From: Pseudofabraea citricarpa
Lineage: Eukaryota > Ascomycota > Leotiomycetes > Helotiales > Dermateaceae
Direction of reading: 5' to 3'
DNA: 64,000 nt
NCBI GenBank assembly: GCA_029641185.1
Contig: JAPWGK010000014.1
Span: 992,001 to 1,056,000, forward strand
Positions within the stretch are counted from its first letter, which is position 1, and the number at the start of each line of letters is the position of its first letter. Position numbers and translations under genes: made by a program. A model generated the notes under the pieces. The model made no database searches, was not told where the DNA came from, and saw only the letters and a list, made by a program, of their open reading frames with translations. Of the stretch, positions 46,366 to 57,088 are shown in pieces.

Positions 46366-47860
46366 CCACATCCTCCCACACACACTCTCTCTCTCACACC
46401 ACCTTTCTTTCCCCTGGTGCCTGTCTGTCAGGCCTGTTCCCCTTCTGGGCCCCCCCAAATTCCACCGCTGCCGATGGAACCTGACCCTGACCCCTTCCCT
46501 TGACCTTTTTCTTGAAATATACACGGTCAGTGCTGAGAGATGCGCACGTGGATGATCAAATATCACATAGACTTCACCTACATGACACCAGTGATACTCC
46601 CATCGCCGGCCGAGTCTGCCAGAAGAGGCTGCATTTCCACGCCGGATCACCGCAGTCCACTTTTCGTCTCTGCTGTGCTCAGGGCCTGAAGGATGGATGG
46701 ATGGATTGATTACAAGCCTATTCTCAACTCTTTCTCGTTTGCTGACCTGATCTGATCTGCTCTGCGTTGCACATCTCCCCTGCGACTTGCGCTCCGGCAC
46801 ACCCACCGTGGCTGTGAGTGTTTCTGGTGTTTCTGGTCGTCGTCGCCTTCGCCTTCGCCTGAGAGATCTCTTATCGAGGCCATGCACACACTATGTGCCT
46901 ATCCCCATATTTCATCCGTCGCGGATCGCCTCACTAAGGTCCTGTCCCACACAATCAAATCACTGATCAGACGAAACAGACGGGTACACTATCGAATGGA
47001 TCGAGGAGCGGTGTGTGACGATAGCATTTGAAGCGTCGTCCATGGCCGCATCGCCTTTCCACTTTCCAGCCTTGCCGGTTCAGGTAGGGTGTGCTTGTGC
47101 CTGGTGCCTTTTTGAGGCTTGGGGGCTTGGAGAGGGGCAACAATGCTTGCTGGTGGTGGGTGGCCTCGGAAGAATGGCAAATGATACAGTACTGTACAGT
47201 ACCTAGGTATGTACTGTGGTTGCGCAGATTGACTGGCTGATTGATTGATTGATTGACTGACTGAACCTGCAGAGTGCCATCAGACTTACAGTATCAGTTC
47301 CCTGGAGAGGAACCTACTCATCACCATCATCCTCATCCTCATCCACCAGCCGCGAGCGATGAGCAATGAGCAATTCGGGACACGCAAGGGGAGACGCCAA
47401 CGCCACCACCACCTTGCCCAAAGTCGAAACAAGAGCAGCAGATCGTAGCCGCCAAAAATGCTGCTCTACGGATCAATCGAGGGGGTCGGCACCTAGAGTT
47501 ACGCACGGTTGTGTCAATCCTGCAGCTGCCATCTCGATCCCACCCCCGCCGCTGTCACTGTCACCCCGTGGATGAGATAATAATGAGATTGTTTGGATTC
47601 AGATGGTCTCCCGTTCACCATGACACCATGGCAGCATTGCTCATCAGCCATCCTCCCGAGCGCGATCCGCCCCCCCGGCCAGCGTCCCAGTCGCAGTCGG
47701 CCGCTAAAATACGAGGGCTCGATCTGGATACCCTCATTTCAATTAGCCTCCAGTCAGCTGCATTGAGCGTGCGGCGGAAATTATTTGTTAGCTGCGTCAA
47801 GAATGTCGACAGAGTGCAGTGCACTGTGTTCGAGCACCAGGGAAGAGAGTCAGGGAGTCA

Positions 47861-47900
47861 GGGACACAGGGACACAGGGACACAGGGACACAGGGACACT
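47861..47900. repeat. Tandem repeat (GGGACACA)x5
   Basis: Four perfect 8-base units and a fifth differing at the last base. Simple-sequence expansion. Confidence 0.9.
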
Positions 47901-48445
47901 TCTGCGGCGTGGTCAGAGCGTCGGTAGACGCGCGCAATCGTACATACAGCAGACAGAGACACCACAGCACGAATAGCGCGGTAGCAGGGGTGATATTGTG
48001 CATTCGTGGACCGGAAGCATGCAGATAACGTCTGCTCCGGGCTAAAGGCATCTAATTAACATACACTCCTGTGAACTACAATAACATCTCTCCCTCCAGG
48101 GCCTCCACTACCATCAGGTCCGGGTGGCGTTTGGTTCTCGGGTTCTGTCGTCGATGCGACCCGGCTGGTTGAGCGAGTCGTCAACAACACTGGTCCAGGG
48201 TGCTGATGCAGCAAAGAATGCCAATGTGGAGGCGCCGATAAGAGATCACGATTGCCCCGCCGCTAGAGGGAGCAATATTGAATCCATGCAGAATTGTCTT
48301 TACATTTTTCTGTTGCCGGTCCGCGTCATTCTCGAGCTGTTGTTGCCCTGGCTGTGATAAGTGCATTTTCATTCCTTGAATATTAATTATCACCACTGCC
48401 GTGAAAACTCTCCCGGACGAGCTTTTTTGCGTAAAATGACCCCTC

Positions 48446-51106
48446 TCACTTCTTGAAGGTGAAGCTCTTACCCGGTCTCTCTGTTTGCAGCCGTCGCATG
48501 CCCTTGGGAGCGTCGGCGCTTTTCTGGTATGGATCGAATGGCTTCTTGCGCTTCGACCCATGGTCAGTACTACCTTTCCCATGTAGTACTGATGCAGCTT
48601 TGCTATAATCAAAGGGCTCCTCTTCGTCCTCATCCACCTCAGCTGATTCGTTGTCCTCGGCATTTTGCAATTTGGCTTTCTTGCGTTCGGCCTTTTCTAA
48701 CTTTTTGGCAGCTCGACGCTCCGCTTTCTGGGCAGCTTTTTGGGCGTCTTTGTCGTCAAGTAGGATATCATACTCACCGGCTATTTCATCCGGCTGGTCG
48801 GTAGAATCTTCTGGTTCTGATTGGGCTTCGCTTTTTCTCTTTACTCCACGCTTAATAACGAAAGGCTTGTCAACCTGTTTATGTGAATTCGTCGTTAAGC
48901 CATCGACTAGTTCCGTCTCGGCTGTGGTGCGGGATCGATCCGTTAAGGCTTGTGCTGGTATGTCAAAGGCATCTGGAGCAAGCTGAGGTAAAGGAATAGC
49001 GAGTCGCATGCCATCATTGTTTTTGGCAGCCGTAGGACCGTCCCATAAACTGCTTCCGAAGGCACCTCCCCAGAACGACGAACTTTCGCTCCGTAATTGA
49101 CTTTCGTCAACTGGTATAACCTCGTTCTTCGGTGATCCATTTCCAGATACTGGTACGGATTTGGCCATGGCACCGGGCTTTTCGTGACGCATCAAATCTG
49201 ACATACTTGGCCCTGTCTTCCCTTCTTCTTTTGCTGCCTTAATAACAGCCAAAAGCTCCCCAGTGCGAGACTTCACGTTGTAGGAGATCGGGTGCGCGGC
49301 CCCAAGAAGAGCTATCATGTCCATAGGCATCAACTTGGCAAGTGTGAATAAGACGTGATTTGGCATGACAAAAGCCGTACTATCGTCATCCTTACGTGCT
49401 ATTTCATCACGCCAGCTGTGAATTGCTCTAAAAACAGCAAATTGCTCATTGTTGAACATGTTTGGGGATTTGGCTAGAAGAGGGTACCATCCACCAGGGC
49501 CTTTCCCGGTCTCCGTGTTATAGACTTGACGCTCAAATCGAAGTAACGAGGTTTCTTTGGACTTCTGGAGAACAATTTCGATTCGATTCTCCTCCGGAAC
49601 TGAGATGTTTGACTTTGAGACTAGCTCATTACGCATGTTATCATAGATATAAAGCAAGAAATGTGTATCAGCTCGCGCGTAAAAAAACATCTCGTCAGGT
49701 ATAGGTCTGCATTTTGTTAGTTTTGGGATAGACTCTGAACCCCGCACAAAGTAAAGCTCACCGTATTCGCCAGTCTGCCATTTGGTACTTTTTATCTGCA
49801 TCAAAGTTGATGAACTTCTTAAGCAGGAAAGCAAGGCTGCCAGCTTGGTAACCTAAAGTTCGACTCGCCCAATGGGTGTCGAATAAGCCAACCACGTAAA
49901 GACCTAGGTCTCTTTGAAGCCAGACGATGTCCATATAAGCCCCGTGAAAAACCTGATCCATAATTAGCATGAGCAGGCATAATTTGCGGAGAGTAAACTA
50001 CTTTAATTATTTTGGGATCTGCGAAAACTTCGTTTAGTACTTGGAGGTCTTGTCGCCAGGGTTTCAAAGTATCAACAATCCAGTCCTTGCTGCGCGTACT
50101 GATTTGCATTAGAGACACAAGTCCAACATATGATCGTGCGTCATGGTGCTCAAGGTCAACAGCGATTTCAGTCGCATCCTTAAGTTCGGTCAGCATCTCT
50201 AGAACGCCTTCAAAAGTATCAACAAAAACTGCTGAGGTTGTATCAACAGGACGATATGGAATGGGATCTGCGATCTGATAGATGGTATCAGGGTACTGCA
50301 GGTGCAGAATCTCTGCCTCGTATGGATGTCGGTGTCTAAATCTATTGTCAGTTCTTCTAATCCTGACCATATTATTTTTTCAAAACTTGACTTGGTACAT
50401 GCGACTATTTCTTTGTGACTTGCTTAAGTCCTTCAGATTTGAGCCTAGAAGTCCAAGTGAAATGAGCGGTAGAAAAGTGGTGCAATCATACTGTTTCTGC
50501 TGAAAGTCATTTGTAATGAAGTCAAGACTTTCTCCAAGCGGAACAGTGGCGTGTGGCTTTGTAATTATCAGAGGCTTCCACGGGCTATTATCAAAGTTGT
50601 CCGGCTTGACGTTGAAGGCCAATTGAGGTTTGACGAGGTTTTGCGTACGGAAGGAATTGCCCAAGCTGGATGGGTTCTTCTTGGTCTTTGAGGAACTAGC
50701 CTGCACAGAATTAGCCTAGAAAACACTGAATTGGGTCTATGAGTGTTACCGGGTCGGGATTCTCTTTGCGCTTGATCACACCAGTGTATTCGTCGAGGCA
50801 GATGTCCGTCTTTTCGAGCAGAGAATCAACCACATCCACGACACTGCGCCAATTGTTCTCCACGTCGTCGGCATCCTCGATATTCGGCGCACTCAGATCT
50901 GCAACTGAGGCGGCTGATTTGAGCAGAGCGGTCGTGAGGGCTAGTAAACGCGTGTTCTGCTCGTCGAGAGCAGGGCCGACTTCTGGATTCAGGGAGCGTT
51001 GGAAGGCGAGGTCCTCCGAGGATAGCTGGCCGGCAGTCCGCGTTGTGGCTATCAGGGAAGCCTGGATCTGGTCCTGCAAGGACTTGAACTCCTGCGTTTG
51101 ATCCAT
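48446..51106 (-). CDS. RRP6: Nuclear exosome 3'-5' exoribonuclease Rrp6
   Basis: Five exons, 51106-50750, 50700-50492, 50335-50002, 49952-49762 and 49706-48446, give 783 residues. The N-terminal PMC2NT domain (about 1-110) binds Rrp47. The DEDD-Y nuclease follows: [10 protein letters not shown] supplies the first Asp-Glu pair, [14 protein letters not shown] the third acid, and [14 protein letters not shown] the Tyr-Asp pair of motif III. An HRDC domain (about 430-510, [18 protein letters not shown]) and a basic C-terminal tail ([15 protein letters not shown]) complete the usual layout. Rrp6 trims rRNA, snoRNA and aberrant nuclear transcripts. Acceptor 50701 was preferred over 50716 because the latter would leave a 34-base intron. 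Confidence 0.95.
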
Positions 51107-51380
51107 GCTGGCTGGAGTCGTCGTGGTGGTTGTGCAAGTAATACTGGCATGAGGTTGCGCTGAGGATCTTCAAAATGTTTAATCCCTGTTGTTTTTTTGT
51201 TCTTTATCAAGCGACACTAGGGAGAAAAGGTAGCCTCGCCTCGCTCTCGCTGCCTCGTCGTCACAGCTTGGCAAGGCTCGGAGCCCGCACGTTTATTTGA
51301 CCTCAGCCTTCTGCGTCTCTTTGTCGCCTGTGCCTGTCTGTCTGTCTATCTTTCTACCTACCCATCGATCGCACGTCACC
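51107..51380. promoter_or_regulatory. Divergent promoter of RRP6 (-) and MDM35 (+)
   Basis: A 274-base spacer, pyrimidine-rich toward MDM35 (TGTCTGTCTGTCTATC around 51333). No specific site identified. Confidence 0.4.
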
Positions 51381-51828
51381 ATGTCAGCATCACTTGCACC
51401 GGAATGCAACGAGGTCAAGGAGTAGGAGATCTCAGTTCTCTCTAGTAGCCGTGCTTTCTTGCTAACAGATGCAGACGATACGACTCCTGTTTTCTGAAGT
51501 GGTATAGTGAGAGTACGGTCCACTCCTCTCTATCCTTACCACACGCTTACAGTCTCTAGAATACCTGCGCGGGAATGGGCAGACAGATGAATGTGCACCT
51601 CTGTTCAGAGACTACAAGAAGTGTCTCACTGTTTGTGCAACTCTCTAGGAAGTCAAGTCGCGATGAGAACTAACGCATGCAGAGTGCCTTGAAGGAACGT
51701 GGCATTGACAAGATGCTCGAGGAGGCGCGAGAGGACCACAAGGAGAACGACGCAATCAACATGCGGCGGAAATGTAAGGTTCCCTGTGCTCTCCTGTCTT
51801 TGAAACGGTCTCTGACAATGTTTAGAAT
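51381..51828 (+). CDS. MDM35: Mdm35-like twin CX9C protein of the mitochondrial intermembrane space
   Basis: Exons 51381-51421, 51475-51512, 51560-51630, 51683-51773 and a final two bases 51827-51828 give 80 residues; no single exon is long enough to show the gene alone. Two CX9C motifs are exact: C-NEVKERYDS-C and C-APLFRDYKK-C, with the family sequence YDSCFLKWYSEKYLRG between them. The tail ALKERGIDKMLEEAREDHKE is also typical. Mdm35 imports through Mia40 and chaperones Ups1/Ups2 lipid-transfer proteins. In this model the stop codon TAA is split T/AA by the last intron; the next acceptor (51858) would instead add 18 residues with a hydrophobic stretch, ending at 51911. Confidence 0.88.
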
Positions 51829-52517
51829 GATCTTTTCTGGATCATCTTGTTATCCTAGCGGCATTTGGATTCGGCGTTATGGTGTTACTCTACTCCTGCA
51901 TCTACGGTTGAGCTATTGCATCCGGAAACATCTGTGTAGAATATGTACAACAGCGCTCATCTTTCATCCATATAAAGTGCATACCATTTCCCCAACCACC
52001 GTCTTTGTCCTTGTCCTTGTCCTTGTCCTTGCCCCCACGAAAATTGACATCCCAAGTGAAAACTGGTTGTGCTGGTGTTAAGCAAACGCACAAGCCCTCC
52101 CCAAGCTCTTGGTTCCGGCTGAAGCTTCGGGGTCATTATCACGTGCGCCGGAACCTTAATATCGCTGCCCCTGTGCACGATAACTACCTGGTAATTAATT
52201 TCCATTTGGAGGTCCAGCCTTCCACACTGGTCCACGCCCACAGCCACTGTCGAATAGAGGTGCACGCAGCTCTTTTAACCATTGAGCTGGGAAGCTTCAC
52301 CCTGAATCCATCAATCCACGCCCTCCATCGCGCCTCACCAACAAAATATCCTCTACTCGTTCTGCCAACTCTGATCTTCGTAGCCCTGCACCCGGCAGTT
52401 CCACTGTACTCGCGTCCTCACGTCCGTCCTTGCACACGTCGCCAGGAATTCCGTATCACTATCCAACCATATTCAAAAGCCCTGATACGGCGATGCGCCC
52501 GCAATAGAAAGAGATTC
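51829..52517. other. Intergenic with a small (TCCTTG)n repeat
   Basis: It holds the MDM35 3' end and the promoter of the next gene. About five copies of a TCCTTG-type unit lie near 52004-52031. An open frame in register with the next gene runs through the upstream part but has no ATG. Confidence 0.55.
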
Positions 52518-52912
52518 ATGCACCCATTTTCTGTCCTCACTCTAGCGATCTTCGTAGCCGGCTACATCACTGCAAGGTGGGATCTGGTAACGCGACTCTA
52601 CGAACTCGTCGTTTTTGCTTGGGATCACGGAGTTGTGGTATGTGCATGCGATTTGCATCAGCGCAGCAAGCTTCATTGACATTTATTGAATAGTCGCGAA
52701 CGGCCAAAGGATTCGCAATTCTATCGATATTCTTCTTCCTATTCGTTATACCAGTAGAAAGGCTAGCTTCGAGGGAGACCGATCAGGTAGGAAATCGCAT
52801 TCGTGGCCACATAGGACAAGCCATTGCTGACTGGCATTATTTGCAGCATCCGAGATCCAGTAGTGCAGGAATATCTGCGCGTGAGCAATTGAAGCGTCGA
52901 GGCTCGTTCTAA
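52518..52912 (+). CDS. Small two-helix membrane protein, conserved-looking, function unknown
   Basis: Three exons, 52518-52637, 52694-52786 and 52847-52912, give 92 residues. Both introns have normal GT-AG ends and fall on codon boundaries. The protein has two hydrophobic segments, LTLAIFVAGYI (about 7-17) and GFAILSIFFFLFVIP (about 46-60), separated by a polar segment with many aromatic residues (ARWDLVTRLYELVVFAWDHG), and ends in a basic tail (REQLKRRGSF). I do not recognise a named family with certainty. Its stop lies only 24 bases before the GPI1 start on the same strand, so the two may share a transcript. A two-helix accessory subunit of the GPI-GlcNAc transferase (Eri1/PIG-Y type) is one possibility, on context and topology only. 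Confidence 0.72.
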
Positions 52913-52936
52913 GGACATTAAGCTCGACATATTGTC

Positions 52937-55262
52937 ATGCCCGATCATGATGGTTTGATGAGGATTTTCTGGCCGTTGGATATACCGAAGACCGAATCGC
53001 AGGGAATAGTAGTAGGATGGCGAAATTCCGGGCTTGATGTATTCGTGGTTGCTATATTGGAGGATGTAGATGTGAGTTCGGAAATGAAGCAGCATAAGTA
53101 TGCAAGAATGGTCGGTCACTGACTATAAGGTAGGCTCGAAACGTGGAGAATGCCCTGAAAGTCGGAACTTTATATCGAAACTCGAGCCATCCGATATCAA
53201 GGATATTTGAGCTATGCGGACAGTCATCCATGCAAGTTCTCGGTCTCGCAAACGCCCCCCCTACCACTGAGATTGACCATCTACAAGTTCGGGTCGCCAC
53301 TAGGCCTGGTCTTAAACTGCCGCAGATAACTTGCGCAAGAGCGTCGACAATACAGATCATCATGTTTGAGCGGCCCTTGCCTAATAGAATGCAATACATT
53401 TCTCTAGACCCTATCTCCTTGGCCCTTGGGGACAAGACTGAGAAAACAGTGCATGCTATTGGAAGTGTGGATGCCGAAGAAGAGAAAGAAGAAGTAGAGA
53501 GTAGAGAGAAGAAAGATAAGCTTGTGGAAAAGCTCAAGTTTCATACTGTGATCAAGCATCCTGCATCGCAGAAGGAGTTGGCGCTACCAAGAATTGTCAA
53601 TCAAATCAACTGTTCTTACGAGATGCACCAGCTACTACAGAAAAACATCTCACTAGTAGGAACCCGGTCGAGGCGGAGTCTGAGTGTTTCTGAGCGTGTT
53701 GTTGAGTCTGCAACAACAATGCGCGATGCCGTGATCATGTTCATATGGCAGATGATCACAGTTTACCTGTATCCCATAATACGTCGGTTATTCGTCATGG
53801 GCCTTATTTGTCATAGAATCGCTGCGGAAATGTTTCTTCGGGTCCTCGAGTGGAGAGCGAAGCCAGACTACGCTGCATTAAAAGATATTTCAGCTACGGC
53901 TCAGCAGGTGGAAATCCGTCTGCAGCAGTTCTGCTATTGGCCAATGCAATACATCACTCTTCGGAAGCGCAAGAATGATTGGGAGAGCGTCACCAAGAGC
54001 CACCCTGACTACATCAGGTTCTACAACAGTCTGTGGCTAGTTGCGAACGATGTCATTATTGGCATTGCACTTGGGTCGTATATCATTGATAATTCTGCCT
54101 GGGTGGCAGAGTCCATCAGCAGAATCTTGAGCATGTACTCGGTTGCCGCTCTACAAAGAACAATTTCTTGGTTGATGGATTGGCCAGCCGGACTGAAACT
54201 CAACAATGAGCTAGCAGCTTTCCTTGGTGATTTGTTCCTGTGGGTCATTGACCACTGGTCGAGTAAGTTTATGTGTTTCTTCTCCTCACTGCTCCTTCTG
54301 GGCTACAGGCACTGATTTCTTTAGATTGTATTGAAGCCTTGCGGCCTATTTTGCCCCATGTAATATGGTTCATTGGCTTCTCTAGCTTCGCCGGGGCGAG
54401 CATGCCCATTGCTCTCTTCTCAGATATGGTTTCAATCTTGACACTCCACATATACTCCTTCTATATGGCATCAGCTCGCATATTCAACTGGCAGTATACC
54501 ATACTTCTATCGCTTTTTCAGCTATTTCGAGGAAAGAAGCACAATGTCTTGCGCAAACGTATTGACTCTTGTGATTATGATCTTGATCAGCTGCTCCTTG
54601 GCACAATTTTGTTCACTCTGCTATTTTTCCTATTGCCTACGGTGATTGTGTTTTATCTCACATTCGCTACTGCTCGCATGGCAATTATCTCCTTAAAAGC
54701 CACCTTGGATACGTTACTCGCATGCCTGAATCATTTCCCTCTCTTCGCCCTCATGCTGCGACTGAAGGATTCACAACGTCTGCCAGGTCAGCCCCCCTCG
54801 TACATAAAACATGTACTTCAGCTAACAGAAATAAGGTGGCATTCGTTTTGAACTTCGAGATATCCAGCAGTTTAAGAATCAGTTTCCAGATTCACCCGCT
54901 CCCCCTCCAACTTCGTACATATATCTCAAAGTATGCGTTCTCGTCCATTCTGAAGTTGCTGCGTCTAATACTTGATTTAGTCCGTGCCACTTACCTTCAC
55001 TACGATGTTCCACCAGTATTTCCAGTTAGGACATCGAATTCGCAAACACTACCTCTCTCCCCGGGTGTTACTTTGTCTCGCAACTGGTCAATTTGTACCT
55101 CCAATACACAGAAAGAATCTGTACAGTCTACAGTACAGCATGCTTCCAGCTCGCAGAGCTAGTATTAGGGATATGTGGAACGCGCTTACGACTTGGGAGC
55201 CGAAGAAGCAGGCACATCCAGTTCACATGAATGGGAGACGACTCAACGGGAGACGTCATTGA
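52937..55262 (+). CDS. GPI1: GPI-GlcNAc transferase subunit Gpi1 (PIG-Q)
   Basis: Five exons, 52937-53071, 53134-54262, 54325-54786, 54836-54930 and 54981-55262, give 700 residues. The N-terminus MPDHDGLMRIFWPLDIPK is typical of fungal Gpi1. Several membrane segments lie in the C-terminal half, including IMFIWQMITVYLYPIIRRL, VIIGIALGSYII, FIGFSSFAGASMPIALFSD and ILFTLLFFLLPTVIVFYLTF. The signature HFPLFALMLRLKD...RLPGGIRFEL is completed only by the intron at 54787-54835. Gpi1 is a subunit of the ER complex that adds N-acetylglucosamine to phosphatidylinositol, the first step of GPI-anchor synthesis. A stop in its own frame at 52919 fixes the start between there and 52937. Confidence 0.94.
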
Positions 55263-57088
55263 GATTCATAAATGGTTGGGGGATTTTGTATATACTTGTA
55301 ATCAAACCCTTACTCTAATGATAATGTATGAGAACAGCTGTCGACCGACCTTGATGAAAGACAATGAAGACTCTTTTCCGTGTCTACTGTATCTCGCTCG
55401 ACCACCTCGCATTTTGCTCTAGTGTTCTCATTTTGTGTCAATTGTGAAGAAAGCACCGTACCTAATTACTGATTAATATGTTAAGTAGTGTCAATATCAG
55501 TAAGTTGCTATACTACGGAATATTCCAAAGCTTTCAAGAAACCAGAACTCTAATATGCCTCACTTCCCAACGTCAAAGACTTTTTGCATAATTCTCAATA
55601 TTGCTGCCTGTTGGTGTACACTCAAGCGGGCTAAGCACTAGATGCGGCGTCTTTCTAATATGACTTGATCGTATTCAAAGATCGCCCGAAAATCGTCTGA
55701 CGCTCGCAAGTACCCGATATGTACCAGATGGTCGGGATGTGGGGTAAACAATATTGTTGGTGTTGCACTGCTCGCTTGCGTTGGTCGGTCGCTAAGCTTG
55801 CAGCGTAGCATTATATTTTGCGTGTTACATTCCCGGATAACGTGGAGATGTTTAAAAACGCCACAAATCTTAATGGTGTTTATGCGATGCGCTTTGGATG
55901 TTTCTGTGTCATTCGATTGCTGATTTTCAATCTTTTGAGGTTTTCTTTTCTATGTGTGTGATTAGAAATTTCTGTGCCGGACCAATGGGGCTGGAGCCAT
56001 GTCTTGTGGATATTGAGATCCAGTGGATAGAAATTGATAGGCTAAATTATTCGGAATATGAAAGGACATGGCTATATCAAAGACAAAACGGCAATTTGTT
56101 TGATATATGATGGGAACATATTGAAATTTATGGATTCAATCAAAGTATAGGTATCAGAACGTGGTTAATCTCTCCTCTTAAAATTGTGGTTGGCACGTAG
56201 CTGATAAACTGATTAACCGACGCAGCTGGTTACTAAACAAAACTTGAATATTAAAAAAGACATGTATTAAATCAGGATTACATAGTCATCAAGAGTTCTC
56301 AGGCATCAATATAGCCATCTGAAATGTGTCTAGCTTGCGTATGATGCCTCATGTATATTGGGAATGGGCCCGAACGCGAGTAAAGCCGTTACGCGTAACG
56401 TTTCGTGGAGGCGATTTTTTCAAAAACCCAGATTTTGTGGTCTCCAAACAGCGCAACCAAAGTAATAATACCAATCTACTGACGTAGCAACGCGAACCAT
56501 AAACAGGAAAGGTTTTTTGGAACCGGCAACTGTTTTATGATCTTCCAATAAATATCCGATGTCACGCTCTCATTCGGCGATGGCCGTCAACGCAGCTCGT
56601 CAAGCAAGACCGAAAGTCTCTCCTCCGGCTCCTGTATTCCTGTAGGATGCCGAGGATAGAACATCTAAGCTTTTCCACGTGATCATATGTCGGATTTTAA
56701 AATAGCCACGCGTTCCTTCGGGACTCGACTTCCAATCATCCTCCTCCAAACCATCGCGGCTGCCCACAAATTCCCATATACGGTGGTTTGATCTGCGTCA
56801 CTTCTCTGCCAAAGACTGCGAGGGGGACGCATCCTTCACTGCCTCGCGAGGCTGAGTTGTGATAAGTTTTGCTCAATGAGGTAACATCAGTCCGTAGGTA
56901 CTCGCGGCGGTATGGTCCCCCTATACTTGATATTAATGCATTCGTCTTTCCTTGCTTGTCTGTTCTTTTCGCCTTTCTTTCATTCTTGCGTCGTTTACTT
57001 TCGTACTTTCGTCTATCTGGCTTTTGTTTCGTCCGGGCAAATCTTCTTTCCTAGCATATACGTGGTAAAGGCAGGACAGAGGGCAGGT
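55263..57088. other. Intergenic upstream of a membrane-protein gene
   Basis: AT-rich, no credible gene. A 14-base perfect palindrome CGTTACGCGTAACG lies at 56387-56400 and contains an ACGCGT box. The 180 bases before the next gene are pyrimidine-rich and open in its frame. Confidence 0.5.

Larger units (their letters stand above)
45088..48445. other. Long gene-free region between the RasGAP start and RRP6
   Basis: About 3.4 kb with many low-complexity tracts: a G-run and GTTGGT repeats at about 45904-45945, CCACCATCA repeats at 46258-46365, TGAT/GACT repeats at 47225-47262 and an 8-base tandem repeat at 47861-47900. Open frames on either strand are composed of these repeats. It probably holds the RasGAP promoter and a long 5' UTR. 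Confidence 0.5.

Noticed and set aside
46270..46887. 205-codon frame on the - strand
   Set aside because: Made of the CAC/CAT triplet tract read in reverse and Arg-rich low complexity; no credible domain.
55898..56110. 70-codon frame on the + strand
   Set aside because: AT-rich, short, no family and no neighbouring exon.
56912..57088. Extended N-terminus of the membrane protein from an upstream ATG
   Set aside because: The added 59 residues come from pyrimidine-rich leader-like DNA; kept only as an alternative start.
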